Assembly: GCA_934254725.1 (NCBI GenBank)
Contig: CAKQLR010000036.1
Location: 1 to 18,610, forward strand
Direction of reading: 5' to 3'
Length of the DNA stretch: 18,610 nt
From: an uncultured Clostridia bacterium
GTDB lineage: Bacteria; Bacillota; Clostridia; Christensenellales; Borkfalkiaceae
The first letter of the stretch is position 1. The number at the start of each line of letters is the position of its first letter. Shown piece after piece: positions 7,290-14,667 of the stretch. The notes under the pieces are model-generated. The model made no database searches and was not told where the DNA came from. It saw only the letters and a list, made by a program, of their open reading frames with translations. A program made the translations under genes and the position numbers.

Positions 7290-8321
7290 ATGGAAACTTT
7301 TTTAATGTATTTTTTGTTCGTCGTCGGTGTAGTCGTTATAATAAAATGCGGCGATTGGTTTGTTGACGGCGCTGTGTGGGTTGCGGAAGTAACCAAAATA
7401 CCCAAGTTCATAATAGGCGCAACGATAATAAGCGTAGCCACAACCTTGCCGGAAATCATTGTTTCCACGATCGCTGCGGTAAACGGGCACGGAATACTCG
7501 TTTCGAGCGGGGATTTACTTGCCGCGCAGGACAAAGTGGGCATGGCGATAGGTAACGGAATAGGCTCGGTTATTTGCAACACCGCCATGATTTTGGCTAT
7601 AAGCATGGTTTTTCTGCCGCCGGTCATAAACAGAAAGGAGTTTGCGCCCAAAGCCATACTTCTCGTTTGTGCCGTTGTCGCGCTGTTTTTGTTCTCTTTA
7701 AGCGGTTCTCTCGGTTTAATCGGGGCGATTGTTCTGGTCTTGATCTTTGCCGTGTATATATTCGAAAACGTGCGTTCGGCGAAAAGAAGCCCGCTTGCGA
7801 ACGAGGAAGAAAAACCCGCAACCGATAAAAAATCAATCGTTATGAATATCCTTCGCGTTGTAATAGGTGCGGCGGGTATCGTTATCGGCTCCAAACTTCT
7901 GGAGAGCAACGGAAGCTCTATCGCTCGTTCCTGGTGCGTGTCGGAAGCCGTTATCGGCGTAACAATCGTGGCGATAGGCACTTCGCTTCCGGAGTTTGTA
8001 ACTGCGATAACTTCTGTTGTAAAGAAGCAAGCTTCGGTTTCGGTCGGCAACGTAATCGGCGCGAACGTAATAGATACAACGCTTATACTCGCCGTGTGCG
8101 TTTTCGTGTACGGCGGAAGCCTTCCCGTATCCGCACAGAACTTATACCTCGATTTCCCCGTTGCGATACTTGTATCACTTATCGCTGTGGTGCCTGCAAT
8201 CATCTGCAAAAAGTTTCAACGCTGGCAGGGAATATTGTTATTCGTAATCTATGCGGCATATCTCGTCGTTTCGACTGTGGGGGTAAGCTGGTATCTCGGC
8301 CTTTTCGGCATAGTTGCATAA
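7290..8321 (+). CDS. CaCA-family Na+/Ca2+ exchanger (YrbG-like)
   Basis: 343 residues, about ten membrane segments, with the internal duplication typical of the Ca2+/cation antiporter family. The two alpha repeats are clear: 'GATIISVATTLPEIIVS' (residues 43-59, key Glu55) and 'GVTIVAIGTSLPEFVTA' (223-239, key Glu235). Each is followed by a Gly/Asn helix, 'GNGIGSVICNT' and 'GNVIGANVIDT'. An acidic-basic loop near residues 161-182 separates the halves. The family exchanges Ca2+ against Na+ or H+ across the cytoplasmic membrane; ion preference cannot be read here. A modest Shine-Dalgarno (AGGA) lies 6 nt before the ATG. It has its own consensus promoter upstream and a terminator at 8356-8388, so it is probably monocistronic. 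Confidence 0.92.
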   Translation: METFLMYFLFVVGVVVIIKCGDWFVDGAVWVAEVTKIPKFIIGATIISVATTLPEIIVSTIAAVNGHGILVSSGDLLAAQDKVGMAIGNGIGSVICNTAMILAISMVFLPPVINRKEFAPKAILLVCAVVALFLFSLSGSLGLIGAIVLVLIFAVYIFENVRSAKRSPLANEEEKPATDKKSIVMNILRVVIGAAGIVIGSKLLESNGSSIARSWCVSEAVIGVTIVAIGTSLPEFVTAITSVVKKQASVSVGNVIGANVIDTTLILAVCVFVYGGSLPVSAQNLYLDFPVAILVSLIAVVPAIICKKFQRWQGILLFVIYAAYLVVSTVGVSWYLGLFGIVA

Positions 8322-8355
8322 GACGTAGCAAATCGGTTTAAAAAAGTAAAAAAAT

Positions 8356-8388
8356 AAGGCGAAGGTAATAAAAATACCCTCGCCTTTT
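8356..8388. terminator. Bidirectional terminator between the exchanger and guaB
   Basis: A 12-bp stem with one mismatch (8356-8367 with 8375-8386) encloses a 7-nt A-rich loop. T-rich sequence follows on the plus strand, and the A-rich stretch before it gives a U-run on the minus strand. It ends both convergent genes. Confidence 0.85.
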
Positions 8389-8397
8389 ACTTTTTAC

Positions 8398-9888
8398 TTA
8401 TTTGGATTTTAACACTACGTCGTGCGCGCCGCCCTCTACGATACTTACGGAGGAAACCAAAGTTATCTTCGCTTTTTGTTGCAGTTCGGCAATTGTAAGC
8501 GCGCCGCAGTTGCACATTGTGGAGCGAACCTTTGCAAGAGTCCTCTGAACGTTATCGCCGAGTTTGCCGGCATAGGGGACGTAGGAGTCAACACCTTCTT
8601 CAAAAGAAAGTTTAGCCGCGCCGCCAAGATCGTACCTCTGCCAGTTTCTCGCACGGTTGGAGCCTTCGCCCCAGTACTCTTTCATAAGAGTTCCGTTTAT
8701 CGAAATCTTGTTGGAGGGGCTTTCGTCGAAACGAGCAAAGTATCTTCCGAGCATTACAAAGTCCGCACCCATCGCAAGCGCCAACGTTATATGGTGGTCG
8801 TGAACTATGCCGCCGTCCGAACAAACGGGAACGTAAACGCCCGTTTCTTTAAAATACTCGTCGCGTGCCTTGCAAACGTCCATAATTGCGCTTGCCTGAC
8901 CTCTGCCGATGCCCTTTGTTTCACGGGTAATGCAAATGGAACCGCCGCCTATACCTACTTTAACGAAGTCTGCGCCGCATTCCGCCAGATATCTGAAGCC
9001 TTCCGCGTCTACTACGTTGCCCGCGCCGACCTTAACTTTGTCGCCGTAAGTTTTGCGTATGTAGTCTATGGTAATCTTCTGCCATTCGGTGAAGCCTTCG
9101 GAAGAGTCAATACAAAGCACGTCCGCCCCCGCGTTTACGAGTGCGGGTACGCGTTCCGCAAAGTCTCTCGTGTTTATGCCCGCGCCTACTATAAAGCGTT
9201 TCTGGCTGTCGAGAAGTTCGTTCTGGTACTTTTTATGTTCGTCGTAGTCTTTTCTGAAAACAAAATATAAAAGTCTGCCGTTTTTGTCTATAATGGGCAA
9301 GGAGTTAAGTTTATTGTCCCAGATGATGTCGTTCGCTTCTTTCAGCGTGGTGTTTTCGGGTGCGGTGACAAGCTTGCGGAAGGGGGTCATAAAAGTTTCT
9401 ACCTTTTCGTCCAAAGTCATTCGGCTTATTCTGTAGTCGCGTCCCGTAACTATGCCGAGCAGCTTTCCGTTAGGCGTTCCGTCCTCGGTAACGGCAACGG
9501 TCGAATGTCCCGTGCGTTCTTTCAGTTCCAGAACGTCTTTCAGCGTGTCCGAAGGTTTAATGTTAGAATCGCTTACGACAAAGCCTGCTTTATAAGCTTT
9601 TGTGCGGGCTACCATTTCCGCCTCGCTCTCTATGGATTGAGAGCCGTAAATGAATGCGCAACCGCCTTGCTTTGCAAGCGCTACGGCAAGTTTATCATCA
9701 GAAACAGATTGCATTATCGCGGAAACCATAGGGATATTAAGCGAAATAGGGCACTCTTCGCCTTTTTTATACTTTACGAGAGGGGTTTTAAGTCTTACGT
9801 TCTGAGGAATGCACTCCGCAGAGGAGTATCCCGGAATTAAAAGGTATTCGTTAAAGGTATGTGACGTTTCGTTAATAAGCTTTGCCAT
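8398..9888 (-). CDS. guaB: IMP dehydrogenase, divergent trichomonad-like type
   Basis: 496 residues. The enzyme oxidises IMP to XMP with NAD+, the committed step of GMP synthesis. The (beta/alpha)8 barrel is interrupted by a CBS-type subdomain (about residues 105-220, including 'GIVTGRDY' and 'NSLPIID'). The catalytic loop is 'GIGGGSICITRE' with Cys319, followed by 'GIGRGQ'. The flap contains 'RARNWQRYD', placing the catalytic Arg418-Tyr419 pair. These residue numbers coincide with those I know for Tritrichomonas foetus IMPDH, and much of the sequence recalls that enzyme. It is clearly unlike the usual bacterial 'GPGSICTTR' form. The start fits that family (MAKxxNE.xHTFNEYLLIPG). AAAGGA lies about 13 nt upstream, a rather long spacing. 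The gene has its own promoter and leader. Confidence 0.95.
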   Translation of the reverse strand: MAKLINETSHTFNEYLLIPGYSSAECIPQNVRLKTPLVKYKKGEECPISLNIPMVSAIMQSVSDDKLAVALAKQGGCAFIYGSQSIESEAEMVARTKAYKAGFVVSDSNIKPSDTLKDVLELKERTGHSTVAVTEDGTPNGKLLGIVTGRDYRISRMTLDEKVETFMTPFRKLVTAPENTTLKEANDIIWDNKLNSLPIIDKNGRLLYFVFRKDYDEHKKYQNELLDSQKRFIVGAGINTRDFAERVPALVNAGADVLCIDSSEGFTEWQKITIDYIRKTYGDKVKVGAGNVVDAEGFRYLAECGADFVKVGIGGGSICITRETKGIGRGQASAIMDVCKARDEYFKETGVYVPVCSDGGIVHDHHITLALAMGADFVMLGRYFARFDESPSNKISINGTLMKEYWGEGSNRARNWQRYDLGGAAKLSFEEGVDSYVPYAGKLGDNVQRTLAKVRSTMCNCGALTIAELQQKAKITLVSSVSIVEGGAHDVVLKSK

Positions 9889-10067
9889 TTTTTTAAGACC
9901 GTCCTTTGTTTTTTATATAATGAATAAAGTAAAATTTTAAATAGTGTATAATACAAGAAGTTGTAAGCTTAGGGGTTACAACTTCGCCGTATTTCAAAAG
10001 GTAAGAGCAAAGTACGTAATTTGCGTAGCTCGGCAGCGCAGATTTTGTACCTGCTTAAAAATATATT
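9889..10067 (-). promoter_or_regulatory. Structured 5' leader of guaB
   Basis: From the predicted start near 10067 the guaB mRNA has an untranslated leader of about 180 nt. Reading the minus strand, GCAGGTAC (10054-10047) can pair with GTACTTTGC (10015-10007), with one bulge and one G-U pair. This stem encloses a TGCG/CGCA hairpin (10040-10037 with 10025-10022). A second, perfect 10-bp hairpin follows: 9985-9976 with 9966-9957 around a 9-nt loop. The remaining 68 nt before the ATG are AT-rich. It matches no riboswitch class I recognise. There is no strong U-run after the second hairpin. Confidence 0.45.
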
Positions 10068-10069
10068 TA

Positions 10070-10087
10070 CGATAGTTTACACTATCG
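10070..10087. promoter_or_regulatory. Palindromic operator candidate over the guaB -10 box
   Basis: CGATAGT (10070-10076) and ACTATCG (10081-10087) form a perfect 7-bp inverted repeat with a 4-nt centre. It covers the -10 box (10074-10079) and ends just upstream of the predicted transcript start. This is the usual geometry of a repressor site. The regulator is unknown. Confidence 0.5.
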
Positions 10088-10102
10088 CAAGAGTTTTGTC
10101 AA
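10074..10102 (-). promoter_or_regulatory. Promoter of guaB
   Basis: On the minus strand TTGACA (10102-10097) is followed after exactly 17 nt by TAAACT (10079-10074), with TG directly before the -10. The predicted start is near 10067. Confidence 0.7.
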
Positions 10103-10104
10103 TT

Positions 10105-10146
10105 AAAAGAAACAAATTATCCGCATTCCGCAAAATAATTTGTTTC
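10105..10146 (-). terminator. Terminator of the M18 peptidase-ispDF operon
   Basis: A perfect 12-bp inverted repeat pairs GAAACAAATTAT (10109-10120) with ATAATTTGTTTC (10135-10146). On the minus strand TTTT follows the stem. The stem is AT-rich, so efficiency may be moderate. It sits about 25 nt after the ispDF stop codon and only a few bases before the guaB -35 box. Confidence 0.6.
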
Positions 10147-10169
10147 GCCTTCGGGCGTAAGCCCCGATT

Positions 10170-11315
10170 TTATAGTTTGTTATATACGTTTCCGCGGTCT
10201 TTGAACAGGAGCGCGTATGCCTGACAGCCGATAGCTTCCTCCCTGCCGATAAGCCCGACCCCTTCCAAAGTCGTGCAGGTAATGCCTACATCGTCCTCGC
10301 TGATGCTTAAAAGCTTTGCAATCGTAGTTTTCATCTTGGGAACGTAAGGGTTAATTCTCGGTTTTTCCGCCTGAATTACCACGGAAATATTTTTAACATT
10401 CATTTTTATCTCGGCAAGCATACCGAGCACGTGTTTAAGCAGCGTCACGCTCGAAATATCCTTGTACTTGTTATCGGTATCGGGGAATTGATTGCCGATG
10501 TCTTTCAGCGAAGCCGCGGACAGCAAAGCGTCCATAACGGCGTGAAGAACTACGTCCGCGTCGCTATGTCCCAAAAGTCCTTTCGTACTCGGAATTTCCA
10601 CTCCGCCGAGGATTAGTTTTCTGCCCTCGGTAAGTTTGTGCAGGTCGTATCCGGTACCGCAGAACATATCGGGATATTTTTCAAAATCCTCTTTAAACGT
10701 GAGTTTTACGTTACTTTTCAATCCGTCAACAAGGTGCGCGGGCTTAATAAAGCGGGAGTATACACCCGCGTCGTCGGTGAAAATTTCTTTTCTCGTAACA
10801 TGGGAATACGCTTCAAGAATTTCGCTCAAGAGGAAAGCCTGAGGGGTTTGAACGCTTACGCAATCGTTTCTGTGCGTTTCGGTTATAAGGTCGCCGTCAA
10901 CCACGCCGACCGTGTCCACGCAGGGGATAGCTGCTACACCGCTGCCGAATGTAAGAACGCTGTCAAGGCAGGCGTCTATAAGTTCCTCGGTAACAAACGG
11001 GCGTGCGCCGTCGTGTATTATAACAATGTCGCCGTCACATTCGTTAAGGGCGTTCAACACGGAAAAAGTCCTCGTTTCGCCGCCTACGACAAGGCGTACG
11101 GGCGTGTTAGCCACGTTAGCGATAATTTTCTTGTAGTCTTCGTAATATTCTTCGCTTGCGGTTATAATTATTTCGTCTATTCTCTCGTCGTAATCGAATG
11201 GAAGAATAGTCCTTTCAAGGACGGTTTTCCCTCCGATTTTTTCAAGAAGTTTGTTTCCTTTCAGTTTTGCTCTGCTGCCTTTTCCCGCAGCGGTAATGAT
11301 TGCAGTTGTTTTCAT
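10170..11315 (-). CDS. ispDF: Bifunctional MEP cytidylyltransferase / MEcPP synthase (IspDF)
   Basis: 381 residues joining two steps of the MEP isoprenoid pathway. The N-terminal IspD part (about 1-215) has the nucleotide-binding 'ITAAGKGSR' with the following 'NKLLEKIGG', the 'IHDGARPFV' motif (residues 100-108) and 'VQTPQAF'. It transfers CMP to methylerythritol phosphate. The C-terminal IspF part (about 218-381) begins 'CGTGYDLHKL'; Asp224, His226 and His250 (in LLGHSDAD) are the expected metal ligands. 'FPDTDNKYKD' and the closing 'LEGVGLIGREEAIGCQA' complete it. It forms the 2,4-cyclodiphosphate. The intervening IspE is not in this window. Natural IspD-IspF fusions are known in several bacterial groups. 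The start is 30 nt after the M18 peptidase stop; the Shine-Dalgarno (GAAG) is weak. The pairing with a peptidase looks like convenience rather than pathway logic. Confidence 0.95.
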   Translation of the reverse strand: MKTTAIITAAGKGSRAKLKGNKLLEKIGGKTVLERTILPFDYDERIDEIIITASEEYYEDYKKIIANVANTPVRLVVGGETRTFSVLNALNECDGDIVIIHDGARPFVTEELIDACLDSVLTFGSGVAAIPCVDTVGVVDGDLITETHRNDCVSVQTPQAFLLSEILEAYSHVTRKEIFTDDAGVYSRFIKPAHLVDGLKSNVKLTFKEDFEKYPDMFCGTGYDLHKLTEGRKLILGGVEIPSTKGLLGHSDADVVLHAVMDALLSAASLKDIGNQFPDTDNKYKDISSVTLLKHVLGMLAEIKMNVKNISVVIQAEKPRINPYVPKMKTTIAKLLSISEDDVGITCTTLEGVGLIGREEAIGCQAYALLFKDRGNVYNKL

Positions 11316-11345
11316 TTTTCTTCGATATTGTGCGTTTTACGAGGG

Positions 11346-12635
11346 TTATTTAATGTCGATGGTCGTTTCATCGTAAGAATTTTGTTCTATTTTAGCGTTA
11401 AATACGGCGGTGAAAGCCGCTACAGCATTCTCGTAATCGGCAAGCGCAAAAGTTTCCTTTGCCGAGTGCATTGCAAGCTGGGGCATGCCTACGTCAACCG
11501 AGCGTATCGAAAGCTGACCCGAGCTTATCGCGCCGAGTGTTCCGCCGCAAGGCAGGTCGGAGCGCATATAGAAATCCTGATAATTCAGTCCTTTTGCATC
11601 GAGAATATGCTTTAAAATAGCGGAGGAGAAGCCGTCCGTAGTGTAATTGCCGCAAGCGTGGTGCTTGATGACAAGCCCCTTGCCGAGAACTACGGGGTTC
11701 TGTTTGTCCGAAAGTTCGGGATGATTCGGGTGAATGGCGTGCGCGTTGTCCGCTGAAACGAGAAGGGATTCGGCAAGCGCCGCAAGATATTCTTCGCGCG
11801 TTACGCCGAAGCAAAGAGAAATTCTCTCCGTCACGTCCTTAAGGAATGTGGAGCCTGCGCCCTGTTTTGTTCTCGAACCGACTTCTTCATTATCCGCAAG
11901 GTAAATCATCGCTACGTTTGCAGGTTCCGCGTTTATTAACGCTTCTACGGAAGAGAATGCGGAAGTGAGATTGTCAACCCTCGGGGAGAGGGCAAGTTCG
12001 TCGTTAAAGCCGTACGTAACGGGCTTCTCGCAAGGAGCCGCAAAAAGGTCGAAATCGAGGATTTTCCCTCCGTACTTTTTTTCGAGCAGGTCTGTAAGCT
12101 TTTGTCCGTCGGCGCCGTCGAAAGAAAGCCCCGCAAGCACCTGCATATCCGTCTGGGGGTTAAGTTTCAAGCCGTCGTTCGCCTGTCTGTTAAAGTGAAT
12201 GGCGACGGACGGAATAACGAACGTCTGATCCGTTTCCGCTATTATTGATTTGATTTTTCCGTCTTTTTCGCAGATAACCCTGCCTGCGACCTTCAAAGGA
12301 ACGTCCAGCATGGAGTAAAACAAACAGCCGCCGTATTTTTCAACGTTGAATTTAAGGTAGTTTCCGTCGGAAATCTGGTTTTTGCCTTTAAGCTTAAAGC
12401 AGGGGGAGTCCGTGTGGGAAGCCGTAATCGTAAACGAAAAATTTTCGCCCGTTTTAAATGCTATAAGGGCGGAACCGTCGCGTACCACGTAATATTTTCC
12501 GTTGGCGGAAACTTTCCATTTTTCGCTTTCTTCAAGTTTTGTAAATCCGTTTTGTATAAGCAGTTTTTCGGCTTCGCGCACCGCGTGGTAGGGGGTAAGC
12601 GAGGCTTCCAATAATTTTAAAATATCTGTTTTCAT
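11346..12635 (-). CDS. M18 family aminopeptidase
   Basis: 429 residues, the usual length for bacterial M18 (aspartyl-aminopeptidase-like) enzymes. These are cytoplasmic dizinc exopeptidases that form dodecameric shells. Metal-site motifs are visible: 'TASHTDSPCFKLK' (His74, Asp76), 'LSPRVDNLTS' with the bridging Asp, 'ADNEEVGSRT' with the catalytic Glu pair, and 'LAMHSAKE' with the last His ligand near the C-terminus. The family prefers acidic N-terminal residues, but specificity here is not certain. The ATG is preceded by AAAGGA at 8 nt. It is the first gene of an operon with ispDF, under a promoter at 12747-12775. A small hairpin (12678-12704) lies in the leader. Confidence 0.93.
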   Translation of the reverse strand: MKTDILKLLEASLTPYHAVREAEKLLIQNGFTKLEESEKWKVSANGKYYVVRDGSALIAFKTGENFSFTITASHTDSPCFKLKGKNQISDGNYLKFNVEKYGGCLFYSMLDVPLKVAGRVICEKDGKIKSIIAETDQTFVIPSVAIHFNRQANDGLKLNPQTDMQVLAGLSFDGADGQKLTDLLEKKYGGKILDFDLFAAPCEKPVTYGFNDELALSPRVDNLTSAFSSVEALINAEPANVAMIYLADNEEVGSRTKQGAGSTFLKDVTERISLCFGVTREEYLAALAESLLVSADNAHAIHPNHPELSDKQNPVVLGKGLVIKHHACGNYTTDGFSSAILKHILDAKGLNYQDFYMRSDLPCGGTLGAISSGQLSIRSVDVGMPQLAMHSAKETFALADYENAVAAFTAVFNAKIEQNSYDETTIDIK

Positions 12636-12746
12636 TGCAAAATCCTTTAGGTTATACGGTTAAAAGAATTGAAATTCTGCCCGTTTTTTTTGCATAGAAC
12701 GGCAATTTTTCAAAATAATCCGATATACCCTCATTATGATATTTTT

Positions 12747-12775
12747 ATTATAGCACAACGAAATTCAAAAATCAA
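12747..12775 (-). promoter_or_regulatory. Promoter of the M18 peptidase-ispDF operon
   Basis: On the minus strand TTGATT (12775-12770) and TATAAT (12752-12747) are 17 nt apart, with TGC forming an extended -10. The leader is about 105 nt. Confidence 0.75.
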
Positions 12776-12777
12776 TA

Positions 12778-12809
12778 GAAAAAGCCGTGCATTTACACGC
12801 GCGACTTTT
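12778..12809 (-). terminator. Possible terminator of the EamA transporter gene
   Basis: On the minus strand AAAAG...CGTG can pair with CACG...CTTTT, followed by TTTTTC. The stem has an asymmetric internal loop, so this is a weak call. It lies about 70 nt after the EamA stop codon and directly abuts the -35 box of the next operon. Confidence 0.35.
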
Positions 12810-12878
12810 AGTTTGAAAAGCGGAAATATAATTTAACCGATATTTTCGGTCGGGTTTACTGTTTTTTTGCCTTAAACC

Positions 12879-13775
12879 TTATAAACTGAATACTATAATA
12901 AGAATAATTCCCGCGGTAAGCAAGGCAAGACCTATTACCGATTTTTTACTGAATTTTTCTTTTAAAACAAGGAACGAGAAGCACATCGTCAGCAAAATGG
13001 ATAACTTGCCTATAGAGTTCACGGCAACGGGATTTACGCCGTTCATATTGAGCGCGTAATATTCGCTAAGCCATGCAACGCCGGTCGCAAGTCCGGATAA
13101 CGTAAGGAAAACCCAGTCTTTCCCTTGAGTGGTTTTAATGCTCGTATATTCTTTTTTTGCGAGCACTATAGCTCCGGCAAAAACGAATACTACAACCGTT
13201 CTTATAAGCATTCCCAGGTCGGACGAAATTCCCGACAGCCCCAGCTTACAAAAAAACGAAACAAGGCTGGCAAAAACGGAAGAAAGAATGGCGTACAGCA
13301 GCCATTTCGAAGAAGTTTCGCTGTTTACGTCCTTTTTATCAATCATCAGAACGGTGCCGATAAGCATAAGAACGATCGATAAAGCAAGCATACCTATCGT
13401 TAACGGGTTTCCGTTGTTTGTCGTATCGTTAAAGAAGAAGATGACGAACAATATGCTCGTGAGCACGAAGCTCGATTTATCTATCGGCGCAACTTTGTTT
13501 ATGTTGCCAAGCTTCAACGCCTTATAGTAGCACAGCCAGGAGAACCCCGTACAGACGCCCGAAAGCAGTAAGTACAGCCAATTGGAAACGGTCAGATTGC
13601 CTATGGAATAAATGCTTCCCGTAATAAAAGTAAGCAGCAGGGCGCAAACAATCACTATGCCCGTCCTGAAAAACGTCGCAAAGTCGGAGTTCACGTTTTT
13701 TATTCCTATTTTTGCAAATATGGTCGTCAGCGACGTAGCTACCGCGCTGACGAGCGCAAGAATCAACCACAACAT
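12879..13775 (-). CDS. EamA/DMT-superfamily transporter
   Basis: 298 residues from ATG 13775, with about ten membrane segments in two homologous EamA halves. The first begins 'LILALVSAVATSLTTIFAKIGI' and the second 'WLLYAILSSVFASLVSFFCKLGL'. 'WLCYYKALKLG' and 'WLSEYYALNMNG' are the matching mid-repeat motifs. The protein sits in the cytoplasmic membrane and probably exports a small metabolite; the substrate is unknown. A longer frame begins at a GTG at 13826, but that codon lies inside the predicted promoter (overlapping the -10 region), so it would not be on the mRNA. Position 13775 also fits the family's usual start. AAGGCGAG is present but about 17 nt upstream. An 8-codon leader ORF (13789-13763) overlaps the start. 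It is divergent from the TetR gene, which could regulate it. Confidence 0.87.
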   Translation of the reverse strand: MLWLILALVSAVATSLTTIFAKIGIKNVNSDFATFFRTGIVIVCALLLTFITGSIYSIGNLTVSNWLYLLLSGVCTGFSWLCYYKALKLGNINKVAPIDKSSFVLTSILFVIFFFNDTTNNGNPLTIGMLALSIVLMLIGTVLMIDKKDVNSETSSKWLLYAILSSVFASLVSFFCKLGLSGISSDLGMLIRTVVVFVFAGAIVLAKKEYTSIKTTQGKDWVFLTLSGLATGVAWLSEYYALNMNGVNPVAVNSIGKLSILLTMCFSFLVLKEKFSKKSVIGLALLTAGIILIIVFSL

Positions 13776-13816
13776 AAAATCTTTTTCATCTCGCCTTAAA
13801 TTTTTCTGTTTAATAA

Positions 13817-13845
13817 ATTTTAGCACCGACAGGAAGAATTGTAAA
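13817..13845 (-). promoter_or_regulatory. Promoter of the EamA transporter gene
   Basis: On the minus strand TTTACA (13845-13840) and TAAAAT (13822-13817) are separated by 17 nt, with TGC before the -10. Its position rules out the upstream GTG at 13826 as the start codon. Confidence 0.7.
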
Positions 13846-13882
13846 GCAAATAAAACATTTTGCTTATTACCCTCGTTTATAG

Positions 13883-13911
13883 TTGTCTAAATCTGCTTTT
13901 TGTGCTAATAT
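13883..13911 (+). promoter_or_regulatory. Promoter of the TetR-lipoprotein operon
   Basis: TTGTCT (13883-13888) and TAATAT (13906-13911) have a 17-nt spacer, and TGC before the -10 gives an extended -10. The predicted start is near 13918. It is back-to-back with the EamA promoter, 38 nt away. Confidence 0.55.
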
Positions 13912-13938
13912 TGAGTTGTAAACCAAAAACAAACTCAA
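13911..13938. promoter_or_regulatory. Inverted repeat at the TetR gene transcript start
   Basis: TTGAGTT (13911-13917) and AACTCAA (13932-13938) form a perfect 7-bp inverted repeat with a 14-nt centre. It overlaps the end of the -10 box and the predicted transcript start. It could be an autoregulatory TetR operator or a leader hairpin. Confidence 0.35.
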
Positions 13939-13960
13939 AAAAGGAAATTCAAACAGAAAA

Positions 13961-14665
13961 ATGATCACGAGAGAACAAATCAAAGACCCCAAACAGCGCA
14001 TTCTTACCGTATGCGTTCAGATGTTTATAGAAAAAGGTTTCAAATCGAGCACCATGCTCGATATTATAAGGGAAGCCGACGTTTCGTCCGGTACGTTCCA
14101 GAACATTTTCAAGACGAAAGACGGCGTTTTGCTGTATTTTATCGACGCTATGTTCAATAACCAGTTTTCGATCGCGCACGGCGTCGCGAACGACGCAAGT
14201 AACCCCGTATTTATCTATGCGGCGGAAACGGCTATACAGTTCGCAATTGTCGAAATGAACGAAAACCTGCGCGAAATTTACGTGGAAGCCTACACGCAGC
14301 CGCAACTTGCCGAATATATATATCAAAAGACATCTACGGAGCTTGGCAAAATTTTCGCACGGTACAATCCCGAATGGGAGGAAAGCGATTTTTACGAAAG
14401 CGAAATCGGCAGTGCGGGAATGATGCGCTCGTATATGATAAAGAAGTGCGATAAATATTTCACTTTAAAGAAGAAGATAAACAAATTTCTGGATATGGCG
14501 TTAAAATGCTACAACGTTCCCGTTGATGAAATAGAAAAGGTTATTGCCGCCGTCGGCAAAATCGATCTCGAGAACACGACGAAAGACGTTTTGGAAAAAC
14601 TCTTTGCATCGCTGGAAATGACCTTCGGGTTTCAATTTAGTTTTAACGAGAAAAAGGAGGACTAG
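13961..14665 (+). CDS. TetR/AcrR-family transcriptional regulator
   Basis: 234 residues. The N-terminal 60 residues form a TetR DNA-binding domain: 'QRILTVCVQMFIEKGFKSSTMLDIIREADVS' in pieces typical of helices 1-3, then 'SGTFQNIFKTKDGVL', where Phe and Lys occupy the usual recognition-helix and helix-4 positions. The C-terminal ligand-binding part (about 65-234) is not recognisable to a subfamily. Such proteins act as dimeric repressors released by a small ligand. AAGGA lies 15 nt before the ATG, a long spacing. The next gene starts 2 nt after the stop, with its AGGAGG inside the end of this frame, so the two are tightly coupled. Likely targets are this operon and perhaps the divergent EamA gene (inference). 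Confidence 0.88.
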   Translation: MITREQIKDPKQRILTVCVQMFIEKGFKSSTMLDIIREADVSSGTFQNIFKTKDGVLLYFIDAMFNNQFSIAHGVANDASNPVFIYAAETAIQFAIVEMNENLREIYVEAYTQPQLAEYIYQKTSTELGKIFARYNPEWEESDFYESEIGSAGMMRSYMIKKCDKYFTLKKKINKFLDMALKCYNVPVDEIEKVIAAVGKIDLENTTKDVLEKLFASLEMTFGFQFSFNEKKED

Positions 14666-14667
14666 TA

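Noticed and set aside
7259..8209. Long minus-strand open frame opposite the exchanger gene
   Set aside because: It is a shadow frame: its composition is low-complexity Ile/Thr/Ala, while the plus strand encodes a clear CaCA exchanger with a promoter.
9947..9952. TATAAT on the plus strand between guaB and ispDF
   Set aside because: There is no -35 box at a proper distance and no plus-strand gene or convincing RNA downstream.
10010..10055. GTAGCTCGGCAGCGCA, vaguely like a tRNA D-arm
   Set aside because: No complete cloverleaf can be drawn. The segment is better explained as part of the guaB leader.
10638..11615. Long plus-strand open frame opposite ispDF
   Set aside because: It spans two real minus-strand genes with full motif support and shows no domain of its own.
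13776..13826. N-terminal extension of the EamA transporter from GTG 13826
   Set aside because: The codon lies within the predicted promoter, has no ribosome site, and adds a charged tail unlike the family.
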